Assembly (NCBI GenBank): GCA_963978905.1
Contig: OZ022257.1
Coordinates: forward strand, 28,349,274 to 28,413,273
DNA: 64,000 nucleotides
Source: Trichostrongylus colubriformis
Lineage: Eukaryota; Nematoda; Chromadorea; Rhabditida; Trichostrongylidae
Direction: 5' to 3'
A program made the translations under genes and the position numbers. The notes beneath the pieces are model-generated. The model searched no databases. It worked only from the letters and a program-made list of their open reading frames with translations, and was not told where the DNA came from. Below are positions 55,440-64,000 of this stretch, one piece after another; positions within the stretch are counted from its first letter, which is position 1, and every line of letters starts with the position of its first letter.

Positions 55440-57440
55440 AGAGCTCGCTCATATTGCCATAGCGCCAAACTGTGGCAATGCAATGGTTTGCTAGATACTC
55501 GCATTGCCATTGACAGTGTCTGATAAAAGTAAAGACAACCTCGCCACAACAGTCTGGGAATTATCGCGCTGAATGAAAGCAGTGGTGCAAATTCATTCAG
55601 CAGAAGATAAATGACGAGGGAACTCTCCAAAGGCAATCACAATTTTTTGGCTCTACATTCACAAGTTCAATAATTGCTCGCCCATATTCCACACTCACAT
55701 CATTCTTCAGTGAATTTTCTTTGAACTTCAGGACATTTTTTAGTAGAGGCAATTTTTAGTAGAGTTTTTTTAGTAGACATTTTTTTTTGAAAATTTTCAA
55801 GTCATTCCATCAGAATCGACCGAGTAATAGGAAAAAAATCACTCGTCCTTCACAGAGTAATAATTGCGTATGCAAAAACCATCTTAACTTCACAATTAGC
55901 GGCAAGCGCTTCTTCTACGATGAAGCTGCAAACATCAGTGTACAATGTATTGTGAATGCAGATTAGTTTCCTCTTTCATCGCTAAAATGACATCTTTTGA
56001 GCAATGAAAATCGCACGGTGCCTTCAAAAAGCAGGTTCTATACCGTCATAAAATAAAAGCTAGGCTCAAACAATGCTTTGAAACGGGAATTCGGAAAAGA
56101 TTCTATTCCACATGAAAGTGTGAAGATGGGCTGAGAACACACAAACGTGAATGAAGTTACTTTGCTGTGTTTAGAGAAAAATGCTGCTCAAGGATGTAAA
56201 ATCAGTTCACGGTGACGGAATCATTCGTTATCTATTGTTGCCTTCCTATTCTCTACATATCGTTGTCTCAAGTTGAACGCTATATGACCTTCAAACTACC
56301 CTGCACAGGTCAATACCTCGCGGTATTACCACATATTCGAGCCTCCTAAGTGAATAGTTCGTAAAATATAGTGCGTACCAGTGTGATGTAGTAACACCGA
56401 GAGGTCTGTGAAAGATGAGTGATTTTTTCAATTGCTTGATCGATTCTGACGGAATGAGCTTAAAAACTTCCGGGAATGTTGTGAAAAGCTCTTACTGGAA
56501 AGTGTCCTGAAATTGAAAATAATTCACCTACAAATGTTTGTGCGCAACGTGGAAGAGCGACAATTGAACATGAGAATGCAGGCCCAAAAAAACGGAGTCT
56601 TGTTTGAGGGTGAAAAAAAGAATCTTTGCAGAGCCCACCAAGAAGCTGGTGATCTTATAGGTCGTTGAACGTTTCGCGTTGAGAGGAATCTAGAGTTACT
56701 AAATCCTTCTCATTCCACCAACTTTAAACAAAAATATGACGGTGCGATGTTTGCGTTCATTAATCCGTCGCTGGGTATCAATTTTTAGAGAAAATATGAG
56801 CGGTATTTACTTATCTCAGCGCTCAAGCGGAAGCACACTCTTTTCAGTTGCGGCACACTCTCTCTGCACACGGCCTGGACCAAGACGGTCAAATTATCGT
56901 GAAATGTGTCTTAAATAGTGGAAAAAAAATGTGTGCTACCAGACGAACAACACTAGATTTAGTCGCAAAGGCGTCATGATCAGCAAGTGATTCCATAATC
57001 GGGATATTCCGAGCGGATGCAATCGTTACACCCAGGAAAAGTGCCTAGACCACTCAAACGAGCGGAGCATGAGCTCACAAGCTAAGTGGATCCTAGAATT
57101 TCTGTAAAGCCACTGTTCGACAAATTCATCCATGTGAATTGTTAGAAGCAATTTTTTCGATAGCTGCTCATTCAGGTTCTGCATACGATACGTTCTAGGT
57201 AGGGAAGCGTGAAGTTCAAAATACACCACCACTAAGCTTCGAGGGAACCCTGCTGAATCGAAACAGTGAGGTAACACCTTGCGATCGGCTTGCATTCCTC
57301 TTGCACTTGCCGGGAGTTAGGTGCATATTGATTCTGCAACTACAGGATCAAGCCAATCGCATATCGTAGATCACTTTGTTGTCATGCGCTTATCATTAGG
57401 CCTGGTATCTTCCCGAGACTTTTACCACTCGAGGCGTGAG
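55440..57440. other. No firm gene; uninterrupted copy of repeat Z
   Basis: 56437-56810 is the intact counterpart of the repeat split by the Tc1-like element at 30168. ATTATCGTGAAATGTGTCTTAAAT at 56896-56918 is a family-X-like terminus without a found partner. A 89-codon minus ORF at 57026-57295 (with LLLTIHMDEFVEQWLYRN) has no recognised domain. Confidence 0.4.
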
Positions 57441-57458
57441 TGATAAGACTGCCTTTGA

Positions 57459-57523
57459 AGTTTCACACTGGCGGCCACGGCGCATGCTGGCGACGCATGC
57501 GCCGTGGCCGCCAGTGTGAAACT
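57459..57523. repeat. Perfect 29-bp hairpin
   Basis: Arms 57459-57487 and 57495-57523 are exact reverse complements with the 7-nt spacer TGGCGAC. The sequence is GC-rich (GGCGGCCACGGCGCATGC core). Confidence 0.95.
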
Positions 57524-57530
57524 CGTTATA

Positions 57531-57574
57531 CACTACAGTATGACGACTCGCCTCGCCGTCGTCATACTGTAGTG
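57531..57574. repeat. Perfect 17-bp hairpin
   Basis: Arms 57531-57547 (CACTACAGTATGACGAC) and 57558-57574, 10-nt spacer. It starts 7 bp after the previous hairpin. Confidence 0.95.
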
Positions 57575-57654
57575 TTGTAGGGTCGAGCGTTTCACAGTGC
57601 GGTCGGCAGCGGGCACGCGATGTAGCCACGGTCGCCGGCGCAAGGTATGAACGC

Positions 57655-57744
57655 GGGAATCGCGGTTTAGATTGGAGGCATGTCTTGCGATTCTGTGAGA
57701 TTACAAAATCGCAAGACATGATCCCAGCCTAAACCGCGATTCCC
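57655..57744. repeat. Two-tier hairpin
   Basis: Outer arms 57655-57670 (GGGAATCGCGGTTTAG) and 57729-57744, and inner arms 57679-57692 (CATGTCTTGCGATT) and 57707-57720, are all exact. Eight unpaired bases separate the tiers on each side. Confidence 0.95.
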
Positions 57745-57763
57745 AAAGCACTTCTGCGTGCCA

Positions 57764-58315
57764 TCACCGAGGTGTGCCGGGATCGAGTTCAAGCAGAGTT
57801 TCCATAGTTACATAGACTTGTGTTATTTGAATATTATGGACCCGAAAGAAATGATCTACAGAAGATTTATAGAACTGTTCCATTTCGAACAGGTAACTTT
57901 GTAGTCTGAATACGGTGTTGCCGTTTTTGTGGTGCATGGTGTTCACCTCAATCTTTATCGAATACGTTGTGTAACAACGTTTGAAATAATGCGAAGAATA
58001 GAGATAACAGCAATTTGGAGTTATGCACTTTCGTAGAGTTAAGTATGAAAGTTCAAAAGTCAACTTATCAATCAAACGCATCAAAATCACGCTAACCTGT
58101 ACACAGCACACGCAAAAAACCGTGTCTTGATTTTGCCTCCTTCTCTTTCTCCAAAAAGCAGGCATGGTCCTAAAAATGATGACCCTAGGTCCTTTTGACA
58201 AAGAAGCCCATTTTTGATGCATTGCGACCAACTCTTTCCGAACAGCGGTGATGAAACATTGGATCCAATACGTAATGCACTTGAGGCAAAAAATAGGTAG
58301 AAGCAAACGCGTCAA
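57764..58315 (-). CDS. 183-codon ORF, family unknown
   Basis: This is one of the longest uninterrupted frames outside transposon remnants. The first ~65 residues contain KWASLSKGPRVIIFRTMPAF and a basic WRKRRRQNQ stretch, with Cys-rich VFCVCCVQVSVI after it. GTGTGCTGTGTACAG could be a small-intron or splice context. There is no recognised domain. A chance ORF or an exon plus read-through intron is possible. Confidence 0.2.
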   Translation of the reverse strand: MTRLLLPIFCLKCITYWIQCFITAVRKELVAMHQKWASLSKGPRVIIFRTMPAFWRKRRRQNQDTVFCVCCVQVSVILMRLIDKLTFELSYLTLRKCITPNCCYLYSSHYFKRCYTTYSIKIEVNTMHHKNGNTVFRLQSYLFEMEQFYKSSVDHFFRVHNIQITQVYVTMETLLELDPGTPR

Positions 58316-58649
58316 ACCTATCTGAGCTTCGCTATGTCATTTATTGCGATACAACTTAGTGTTTTCGCTATGCGCCGTACTCATTTATTCTTTCATTTCA
58401 TTCTATCATTTATTTGTCAGACGTGAAAAAATTCTGTGCAGGCTATCCATAGCCATCACACCATTGATCTTGATGATGACAGAAAGGTAAACAATCATTC
58501 AGCCTTTGGCCTCATTTGGCCGAAAAGTTGTATTTGCGAGATTTTATGAGCAAAGTACTAAAACCATCGTTTGGCGCGTGAACCGCTGCGCTCCTGCCAT
58601 AGGCACCAGTGGCCAGGGGAGATAGGTGACCAGTTTCTCCAAAACTAGG

Positions 58650-60068
58650 GCGGGTACAAAGTGGTACGAATGGAAATTCTCGCACATATTATGCGAACCC
58701 TTCGCACCTATGGTGCGAGGAAACAGTTACGAGGCGCGAGAATCAAGAGGTCATCCGTTGCCCATAACTTGCGCTAACAGCAAGTAAGGTCAAGTAATTA
58801 AGGAATGAGTTGACTAGAATAGGGAAGTGATAAGCGGAAGAAAACTGCACGGACGGTGGAGCGAATTGCATGTATTCTTGATCAAGACAAAGGCTTGAGA
58901 ACATGAGAACAATGTTTGCTAAAGCGAAGATGCATATACAGTAGCGCTCAAAAATCTTCGGCCAAACACTTTTTGTCATAGTCATAGTGTGATCTCTTCT
59001 TCTACTTGACCGAATTTGACAGAATTTTAATATGCGGTGCCTGAACCTATTGTCAACAATCCCTTCTAATTGAGTGCCGCTTGACTCTTTTCATTGCTTT
59101 TTACAGGAATTTACTACGAGACCACCGAAAAAAAGAAAAAGGCCTGGTCAAGAAAAACGGCTTTCTTTGCGAAAACAAAACGAGCAAGCCTCGGAGAACA
59201 TCAATATTTTGTAGAAAGACCACGACTTTTGATGACAGCGGCACAGCGGGATGGCATAGGGATGGCACTCCAAAAACAAAAAATTGCATTTAACCACGTA
59301 ACTTATACCGTTGAGCGCCAAAATAGTATATTCAGTATGCAGTGTCTCCAAGTACAACATACTAAAATTTCTCTTAGATCAGTCCAGTCGCAAAAAAGTT
59401 ACAATTGAAAAACTCAGGTGGAAAACCATTTGGCCGAAGACTTTCGAGCGCTACTGTAAATTACTCACCTTGTTGCTTTAAATACCTGCTTGTGACCTCT
59501 CATTGAGGTGCATAAATTTTCAGGAGGCCTTTTAGACACATGAGAAGTGTGAAAAGGTTGCAAATCATCTATGAACCCTCCGAAGGGCGTGCAGTATCAC
59601 CTTGGGGAGCAGCAGCTGCTACATCATCAACTTTGTTAATTATGACAGTGTTATATGGCCTTGACGAATAACATGCCCACGTTGGTTAACGGACCAATTC
59701 CTTTACTCTCTTTGTTTTATGCTTTACATTTTTGAAAGTCATGTTCTGGATGCAGTGTTTCATAATTTTGAGATTCTAAGGTCACATCCATTTTCCGTAA
59801 TTGTATATTAGTTAATAAATTATTATTAAATTAACATTATTACTAATATCAAAATTAATTATCAAAATCATTCAACCTCTCCTTCCATTTTGATACTTAA
59901 CTTTCGTAGTCAATTAATTCCTTAATTACTTGACCTCACTTGCTGTTGATGCAAGTTATGGGCAACAGATAACCTCCTGATTCACACGTCTCGTAATTTT
60001 TCCTCGCACCATAGGTGCGAAGGGTTCGCACCATATGTGCAAAAATTTTCATTCGTACCACTTTGTAC
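58650..60068. mobile_element. Inverted-repeat element hosting MITE copy B
   Basis: Left arm ~58650-58805 and right arm ~59915-60068 are reverse complements: GTACAAAGTGGTACGAATG, GCGAACCCTTCGCACCTAT and GCCCATAACTTGC...GGTCAAGTAATTAAGGAAT occur in mirrored order. The interior is AT-rich at 59800-59880. No target duplication was identified. Confidence 0.75.
58939..59456 (+). mobile_element. Tc1-type MITE 'CAGTAGCGC', copy B (518 bp)
   Basis: Ends CAGTAGCGCTCAAAAATC and CAGTAGCGCTCGAAAGTC are flanked by TA at 58937-58938 and 59457-59458. It is uninterrupted, so it defines the empty site for the foldback inserted in copy C. Confidence 0.92.
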
Positions 60069-60282
60069 ACACCCCCAAAACTATATCCATAGGCTTGTTC
60101 GCTCACTTAGCAAAAGCACGGATATCACATCGTTTCGCATGGAAAGTTGTACGTTGATCTTCCCACTGAGAATAACACTCATTGCTATTGGGTGAACATA
60201 TATTGTTTATATTCGGACCAGTTATAGCTACGCGATGTACCTCGCGCGCACATAGCAGTGACAGACGTATCAGTTGATTTGA

Positions 60283-60780
60283 AGGCACTTTCCGCGATTA
60301 CATTGAATGGGTTTGAGTGCTGGATCATGAAATTAGAGGTGCTAGAGAATACATCGAGAAACAAAATTTCGAAAGAAGCCCCCAAGAATGGCAAAAATAA
60401 GGCTTCCTGACATCTGGCTTTGTGCGAGATTACTGCTTGAAAAAAAGCCTCTGAATCACTTCCCGTTGGACGGTATCATGAGGAATCCTGAGATATCACT
60501 TGTTTCCTCATGTGAGCGTATCCTTAACCTATGAAACTTCTTCTTTGTCATATCTTATCGCATGAATCACTGGCCCACATTAATGCCACGTTAGAAAAAG
60601 AACTGTCTACTGCCGGGTGGGGTCGCCAATTGGTGGGCGGGGTTCCAGTTGCCTCCCGTGGGCTCTGCGCTGCCAGGAGGGCTCGTGGCGCCGCTCCAAG
60701 GGTACAGCCGCGACAAATATCCGGGGGTCTATCGGCTGGGGCAGGGTTAATATTTGGTGCGATTATCGCGGAAAGTGCCT
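60283..60780. mobile_element. TTAA-target MITE family X, copy 2 (498 bp)
   Basis: Ends AGGCACTTTCCGCGATTA and AGGCACTTTCCGCGATAA are flanked by TTGA (60279-60282) and TTAA (60781-60784). The sequence just left of it, GACAGACGTATCAGTTG, also occurs inside the LINE endonuclease fragment near 61818, so this copy may sit in another LINE piece. Confidence 0.88.
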
Positions 60781-60868
60781 TTAACATAAGATAATCTGAA
60801 CAGGACCAAGTCGGAGATGTGGCTCAGCAAAGAAAGACGTACAATTTATGGAATTCACACTTAGATAG

Positions 60869-61397
60869 CGTTCATAGTTTTGGAATAGCAGAATTGCAGA
60901 CTTGCGGAAAGGCATTAGACAGGTATCGATTATCGGGTTTCGCGGAAGTGTGGAAAGAAAAGTAGATACGTATCGATCGGGAGAATTGGACAACTTGCGT
61001 AAATGCAGAATCGTGGATTTTGCGGAATTGTAGAAATTGCGTAAATAAAGAATCTTCCCGCTTCATAGTTTCTCTAATCCTCTCGTCTTTTTGTAGCATG
61101 GAAATCTATACGTATCAAATGCTTTTCCGCAAATGCCACGATTCTGCATTTACGCAAATCCGCAATTCTCCAGGTCGATACGTATCTTATCTCTTTCCAC
61201 CATTCTCAGTTCCACATTCTGCATTTCCACAATTCTGCACCTTTCTTTCTCTAATTTTTTCCGTCTCTTCGTAGCATGGCAACCGATACGTATCCGATGC
61301 TATTTCGCATCCATAATTCTGCATTTCCACACGCTCGATACGTATATTTGTCGTTTTCCGGAATTCTGCAATTCCGCGAATTCCAAAACTATGAACG
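60869..61397. repeat. Palindromic repeat with GATACGTAT submotifs
   Basis: Outer ends CGTTCATAGTTTTGGAAT and its reverse complement bound 529 bp. Inside, TACGTAT occurs five times (near 60966, 61109, 61179, 61288 and 61337) in mostly GATACGTAT contexts, alternating with TTCTGCATTTNCGCAA-type pieces. The minus ORF 61187-61519 is a by-product. Confidence 0.75.
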
Positions 61398-61747
61398 TTG
61401 CCTTTTGCGGGTGAAACCATCCACTGGTTTGACCAGTTAGTCATAGCAAACGGAATTCTGCGACTGTACCCCATGATAATGTGATCTACTATCCATTTTC
61501 GACCCTCTGCACGCATCATGATAGCTTACTGAGCGATGAAAAGACTGCGATCGGTTTCATTTACTCAATTATCCACTCTTTCATCGGTCTAGTCAAGTAC
61601 TCGGGTTTCACCTTGTTGAGGTATGCAAGCTTGACGACAGGAACGTCCTAGTGAGGCTATTCTGTAAGACCAAATACTACGATCATTTTGCAAGCTGTAT
61701 CACTTCTTCCATGACAACAGCCAATTCCTCAAAGCTTCCAAAAAAGG

Positions 61748-62890
61748 TGGACCCACGTAACTCCGTATTGGCAGCACTATCATAAATTGGACCACATCTT
61801 ATGCAATCGAGGGATCATGACAGACGTATCAGTTGTACGCTCGTTCAATACAGGGAGCGACCACCAACTGCTTCGAGGGCGATTCCACTTCGACCGTACC
61901 CTAGCGCGTCTAATCCGCATACGATCTAGGCTACCATTCTAATTGTGCTGTATATAGCTGCTGCTACAAGGCTTGAGAGCACAGAGGAGTTTGAAATGGT
62001 GCATGACATAAACGTTGACTACGACAACTTCGTTGCGGTAAAACGAATCGGCGAATGTTGTCGCAGTACAGCGCCAAATCACAAGGCTCGGTATCTCAGC
62101 ATCCACTCGCGTTCTATTGGAAAGACGCAAGAATATGGACCGGCAAGAAAACCACATGGAGAACACGATATTGAGTGGGTATGCAGACAACGGTTTGCTG
62201 AAGACCATGCCAAGATCGCAAAGTCAAGACCTCTAGACGAAACAGAGAGGAAAGGATGTATGAGGAGAGCTAGAAGAGGTCAAGCCGAGCACCGCCAGAT
62301 GTTCCGTGGATGAAGGCTGCCGATTGATCTCTTTGCAACGATACCGGAAATGGAACAAGCTGTGGCAACCTTCTACACTGCGCTCTTCCTGTAGTTCAAA
62401 GCGCAGCAGCACGTAGGGAAGGAGTTTTCCTTTTCTTCTTCCGAAATACGTCATGCGATACAAACGATGCCCGGAACCGAGGTCCCGGACGAGATGACGT
62501 CACCGTGGAACTTCCTTGAGCATGCGGTCCGCCGCTGTACCAGGCTCTTGCCGAAAGGCACACTCGCTACCACTTGATCGAATGTGCCAGTCCTTCAGCA
62601 TGGAAACACTCCTCGACGCTGCTGCTGTTCAAGAAAGGCGACAAAGAGGATCTGGCAAACTATCGACCCATCACGCTTTTGCCTGTGTTGTACAAAGTGT
62701 TCATCGTTGCATACAAGCGCGTTTCCGAAGGTCATTGGTAAAGGCACAAGCAGTAGAGCAAGCAGGTTTTCGCTGCAACTTCATCACGCTTGATCACACT
62801 AAAACTTGCCGACGCCTTATCGAAGCATGTCGTGAGCGTCACCGCCTCTGGTGATGACCTTCGTCGACTACAAGAAAGCGTTCGATTCCC
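61748..62890 (+). pseudogene. RTE-type LINE, endonuclease end to RT motif (degraded)
   Basis: In order there are LDHILCNRGIMTDVSVVRS then FNTGSDHQLLRG, the SDH catalytic motif of the AP-like endonuclease; a linker with RQRFAEDHAKIAKSRPLDE and [34 protein letters not shown] (RT motif 0/1); VEQAGFRCNFITLDHTKTC; and MTFVDYKKAFDSP (motif A with its catalytic Asp). Frames change several times and YADD is absent. It belongs to a different lineage from the fragment at 22260-23470. Confidence 0.82.
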
Positions 62891-62928
62891 CAAAGCTGCA
62901 AGGGGAATCGCTTTCTTGTAGTCGACGA
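62861..62928. repeat. Inverted self-duplication at the end of the LINE fragment
   Basis: TCGTCGACTACAAGAAAGCG (62861-62880) is repeated as its exact reverse complement at 62909-62928, and ATTCCCC (62885-62891) pairs with 62902-62908. The first arm has four extra bases. The LINE reading frame ends here. Confidence 0.9.
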
Positions 62929-62929
62929 G

Positions 62930-63779
62930 TTCATAACCACATGCATTCAACTCCATAAGATGCAAGACGACAATACCAAAGATCGCACACTTCGGGCAGA
63001 CCTTTTCAATTCATCGGTGCTACCGCCCTCACCAACGCCGGAGAAACCTAGTCTTTGACAAAATCGGTGAAAAAGACGGCTGAAGACCGTCCAGACATCT
63101 ATGGAGCTTCGCTTAGTAGGCTTAACGTTAAGCCATCAAGAGCTGATGCTTCACAATTCGGACATCAGGTCTATGTCATTGGTAAAGGACGTTCTGGACG
63201 TTGATGGAGCGAAGCACCGACTCGATGAAAACTTCATGAGAAGAAATACGGGCTATAGAGTTCAGCGACTGCGCGATGGTATGCTCGCGAGAAAGAGCGA
63301 CCACCCGTTCGTCCTCCTTTACAATGAGCAGACCGTTTGGCGTACTGTAATATCGTTTATGACATCGTGTCTCTCAAGCTGGTTGTGCACTGGACAACCA
63401 AGGCTCAAGACCTAAAGCAATGGAAAAGAAGTTGGGACCCGCGCAAGGTCGACCGACGTGCCGATGACGGGTCGTCTACGCATCTAAGTGAGTCCAAACG
63501 GCAGTGCTTCTCCCACAACTCAACATGACTACATGCCATCCTGTGCTGACACCTAGTTCGACGTCAGCCCAGAGTGAGTGTTTGTATGAGTAGGAGGTGC
63601 TATAGTAACTATAATGTGACCTTGGATTGATAGCCCAGCACCAGTTAGTATCCCGATACATTGAGCGGTCGACTTCTCCTAACATCCTCTATCACAACCA
63701 CTCACTTGCGGACGGGCACACATATGGACTGACATACTAACCGACAAACAAACTGACACACAACGTTAGCGGTTTTAAT
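62930..63779. other. No gene recognised
   Basis: The frame 63101-63415 and the following one (KAQDLKQWKRSWDP) might be LINE C-terminal debris but lack a diagnostic motif. A CACACATATGGACTGACATACTAACCGACAAACAAAC-type run near 63717 resembles those at 24571 and 25446. Confidence 0.35.
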
Positions 63780-63995
63780 AGAGGGGTATCAGTTGGCGAT
63801 GTGTCGACAAATTGTCAAGCCTTCCGAATAGTGGTGCAAGTTTTTGCTACTGCGATCTACATGGATGATCAAGATGAGATCTAGATTTGTGATAGTGGAG
63901 TGAGTGATTCATTTTCTCATGCGGTATCCGCAACAATACAGTGTATCGATCGCTACACTGTAGAAATCTCCTAATAGTGGTGCATAAATACAAAA
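63780..63995 (+). repeat. Dispersed repeat W, copy 2
   Basis: CAGTTGGCGATGTGTCG, CCGAATAGTGGTGCAAG, CTCATGCGGTATCCGCAACA and CAGTGTATCGATCGCTA parallel 44430-44640 in the same order. The copy may continue beyond the window. Confidence 0.55.
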
Positions 63996-64000
63996 AGCTG

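Noticed and set aside
60103..60288. Minus ORF with NNICSPNSNECYSQWEDQR considered as a gene exon
   Set aside because: It is short, lacks clear splice signals, and its end matches sequence found in the LINE endonuclease region, so LINE debris is as likely.
61187..61519. 110-codon minus ORF
   Set aside because: Most of it is inside the GATACGTAT palindrome, whose repeated motifs lack stops in this frame.

Overview
This is a nematode nuclear window, most likely from a hookworm-like (strongylid) parasite. The signs are introns of 50-113 bp with TTNCAG-type acceptors and GTAAGT/GTGAGT donors, RTE-type LINE fragments, mariner/Tc1 elements with TA target duplications, and a Tc4/Tc5-type foldback sitting in a CTNAG target. 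There is no operon, CRISPR array or rRNA. The species is an inference.

The best-supported host gene is a ZCCHC4-type rRNA N6-adenosine methyltransferase on the minus strand. Its nine recognisable coding exons run from 49501 down to a stop codon at 31808. Reading phases agree at every junction and the order of conserved blocks matches the family: first Cys pair, Rossmann-type segment, DPPF catalytic motif, DYRVTYDNH block, then two Cys/His zinc-binding modules. Five exons lie in 0.84 kb (48664-49501), three in 0.4 kb (37103-37506), and the last at 31808-31945. The two large introns (11.2 and 5.2 kb) are packed with nested transposons. The 5' exon(s) were not found. Weaker host-gene candidates are a MADF-like ORF (15409-16299), two phase-consistent exons of an unrecognised gene (54847-55290), an exon-like frameshifted segment (53497-53765), and several long unassigned ORFs.

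The rest is repeats. 1-6 kb: RTE fragment, deleted mariner, one TTAA element nested in another. 10.9-14.5 kb: TTAA MITEs. 18.5-21.6 kb: a 3.1-kb foldback with 1.2-kb arms. 22-25.5 kb: RTE fragment, tRNA-derived piece, palindromic TTAA element, diverged tandem repeat, MITE. 29.5-31.6 kb: TTAA element and a 1.26-kb Tc1-like element inserted in an older repeat. 34.8-48.6 kb (ZCCHC4 introns): a Tc1-like MITE holding a Tc4-type foldback that holds a palindromic TA element, next to one mariner, then a second mariner interrupted by two further elements. 50.1-50.8 kb: a palindromic mariner made of two head-to-head transposase 3' ends. 51-64 kb: MITEs, perfect hairpins, inverted-repeat elements and an RTE fragment.

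The two most distinctive signals are the transposon-filled ZCCHC4 gene, with a possible cassette exon and one splice acceptor reading CG instead of AG, and the Tc4-type foldback family, in which every arm carries an inward-facing tRNA-like module.
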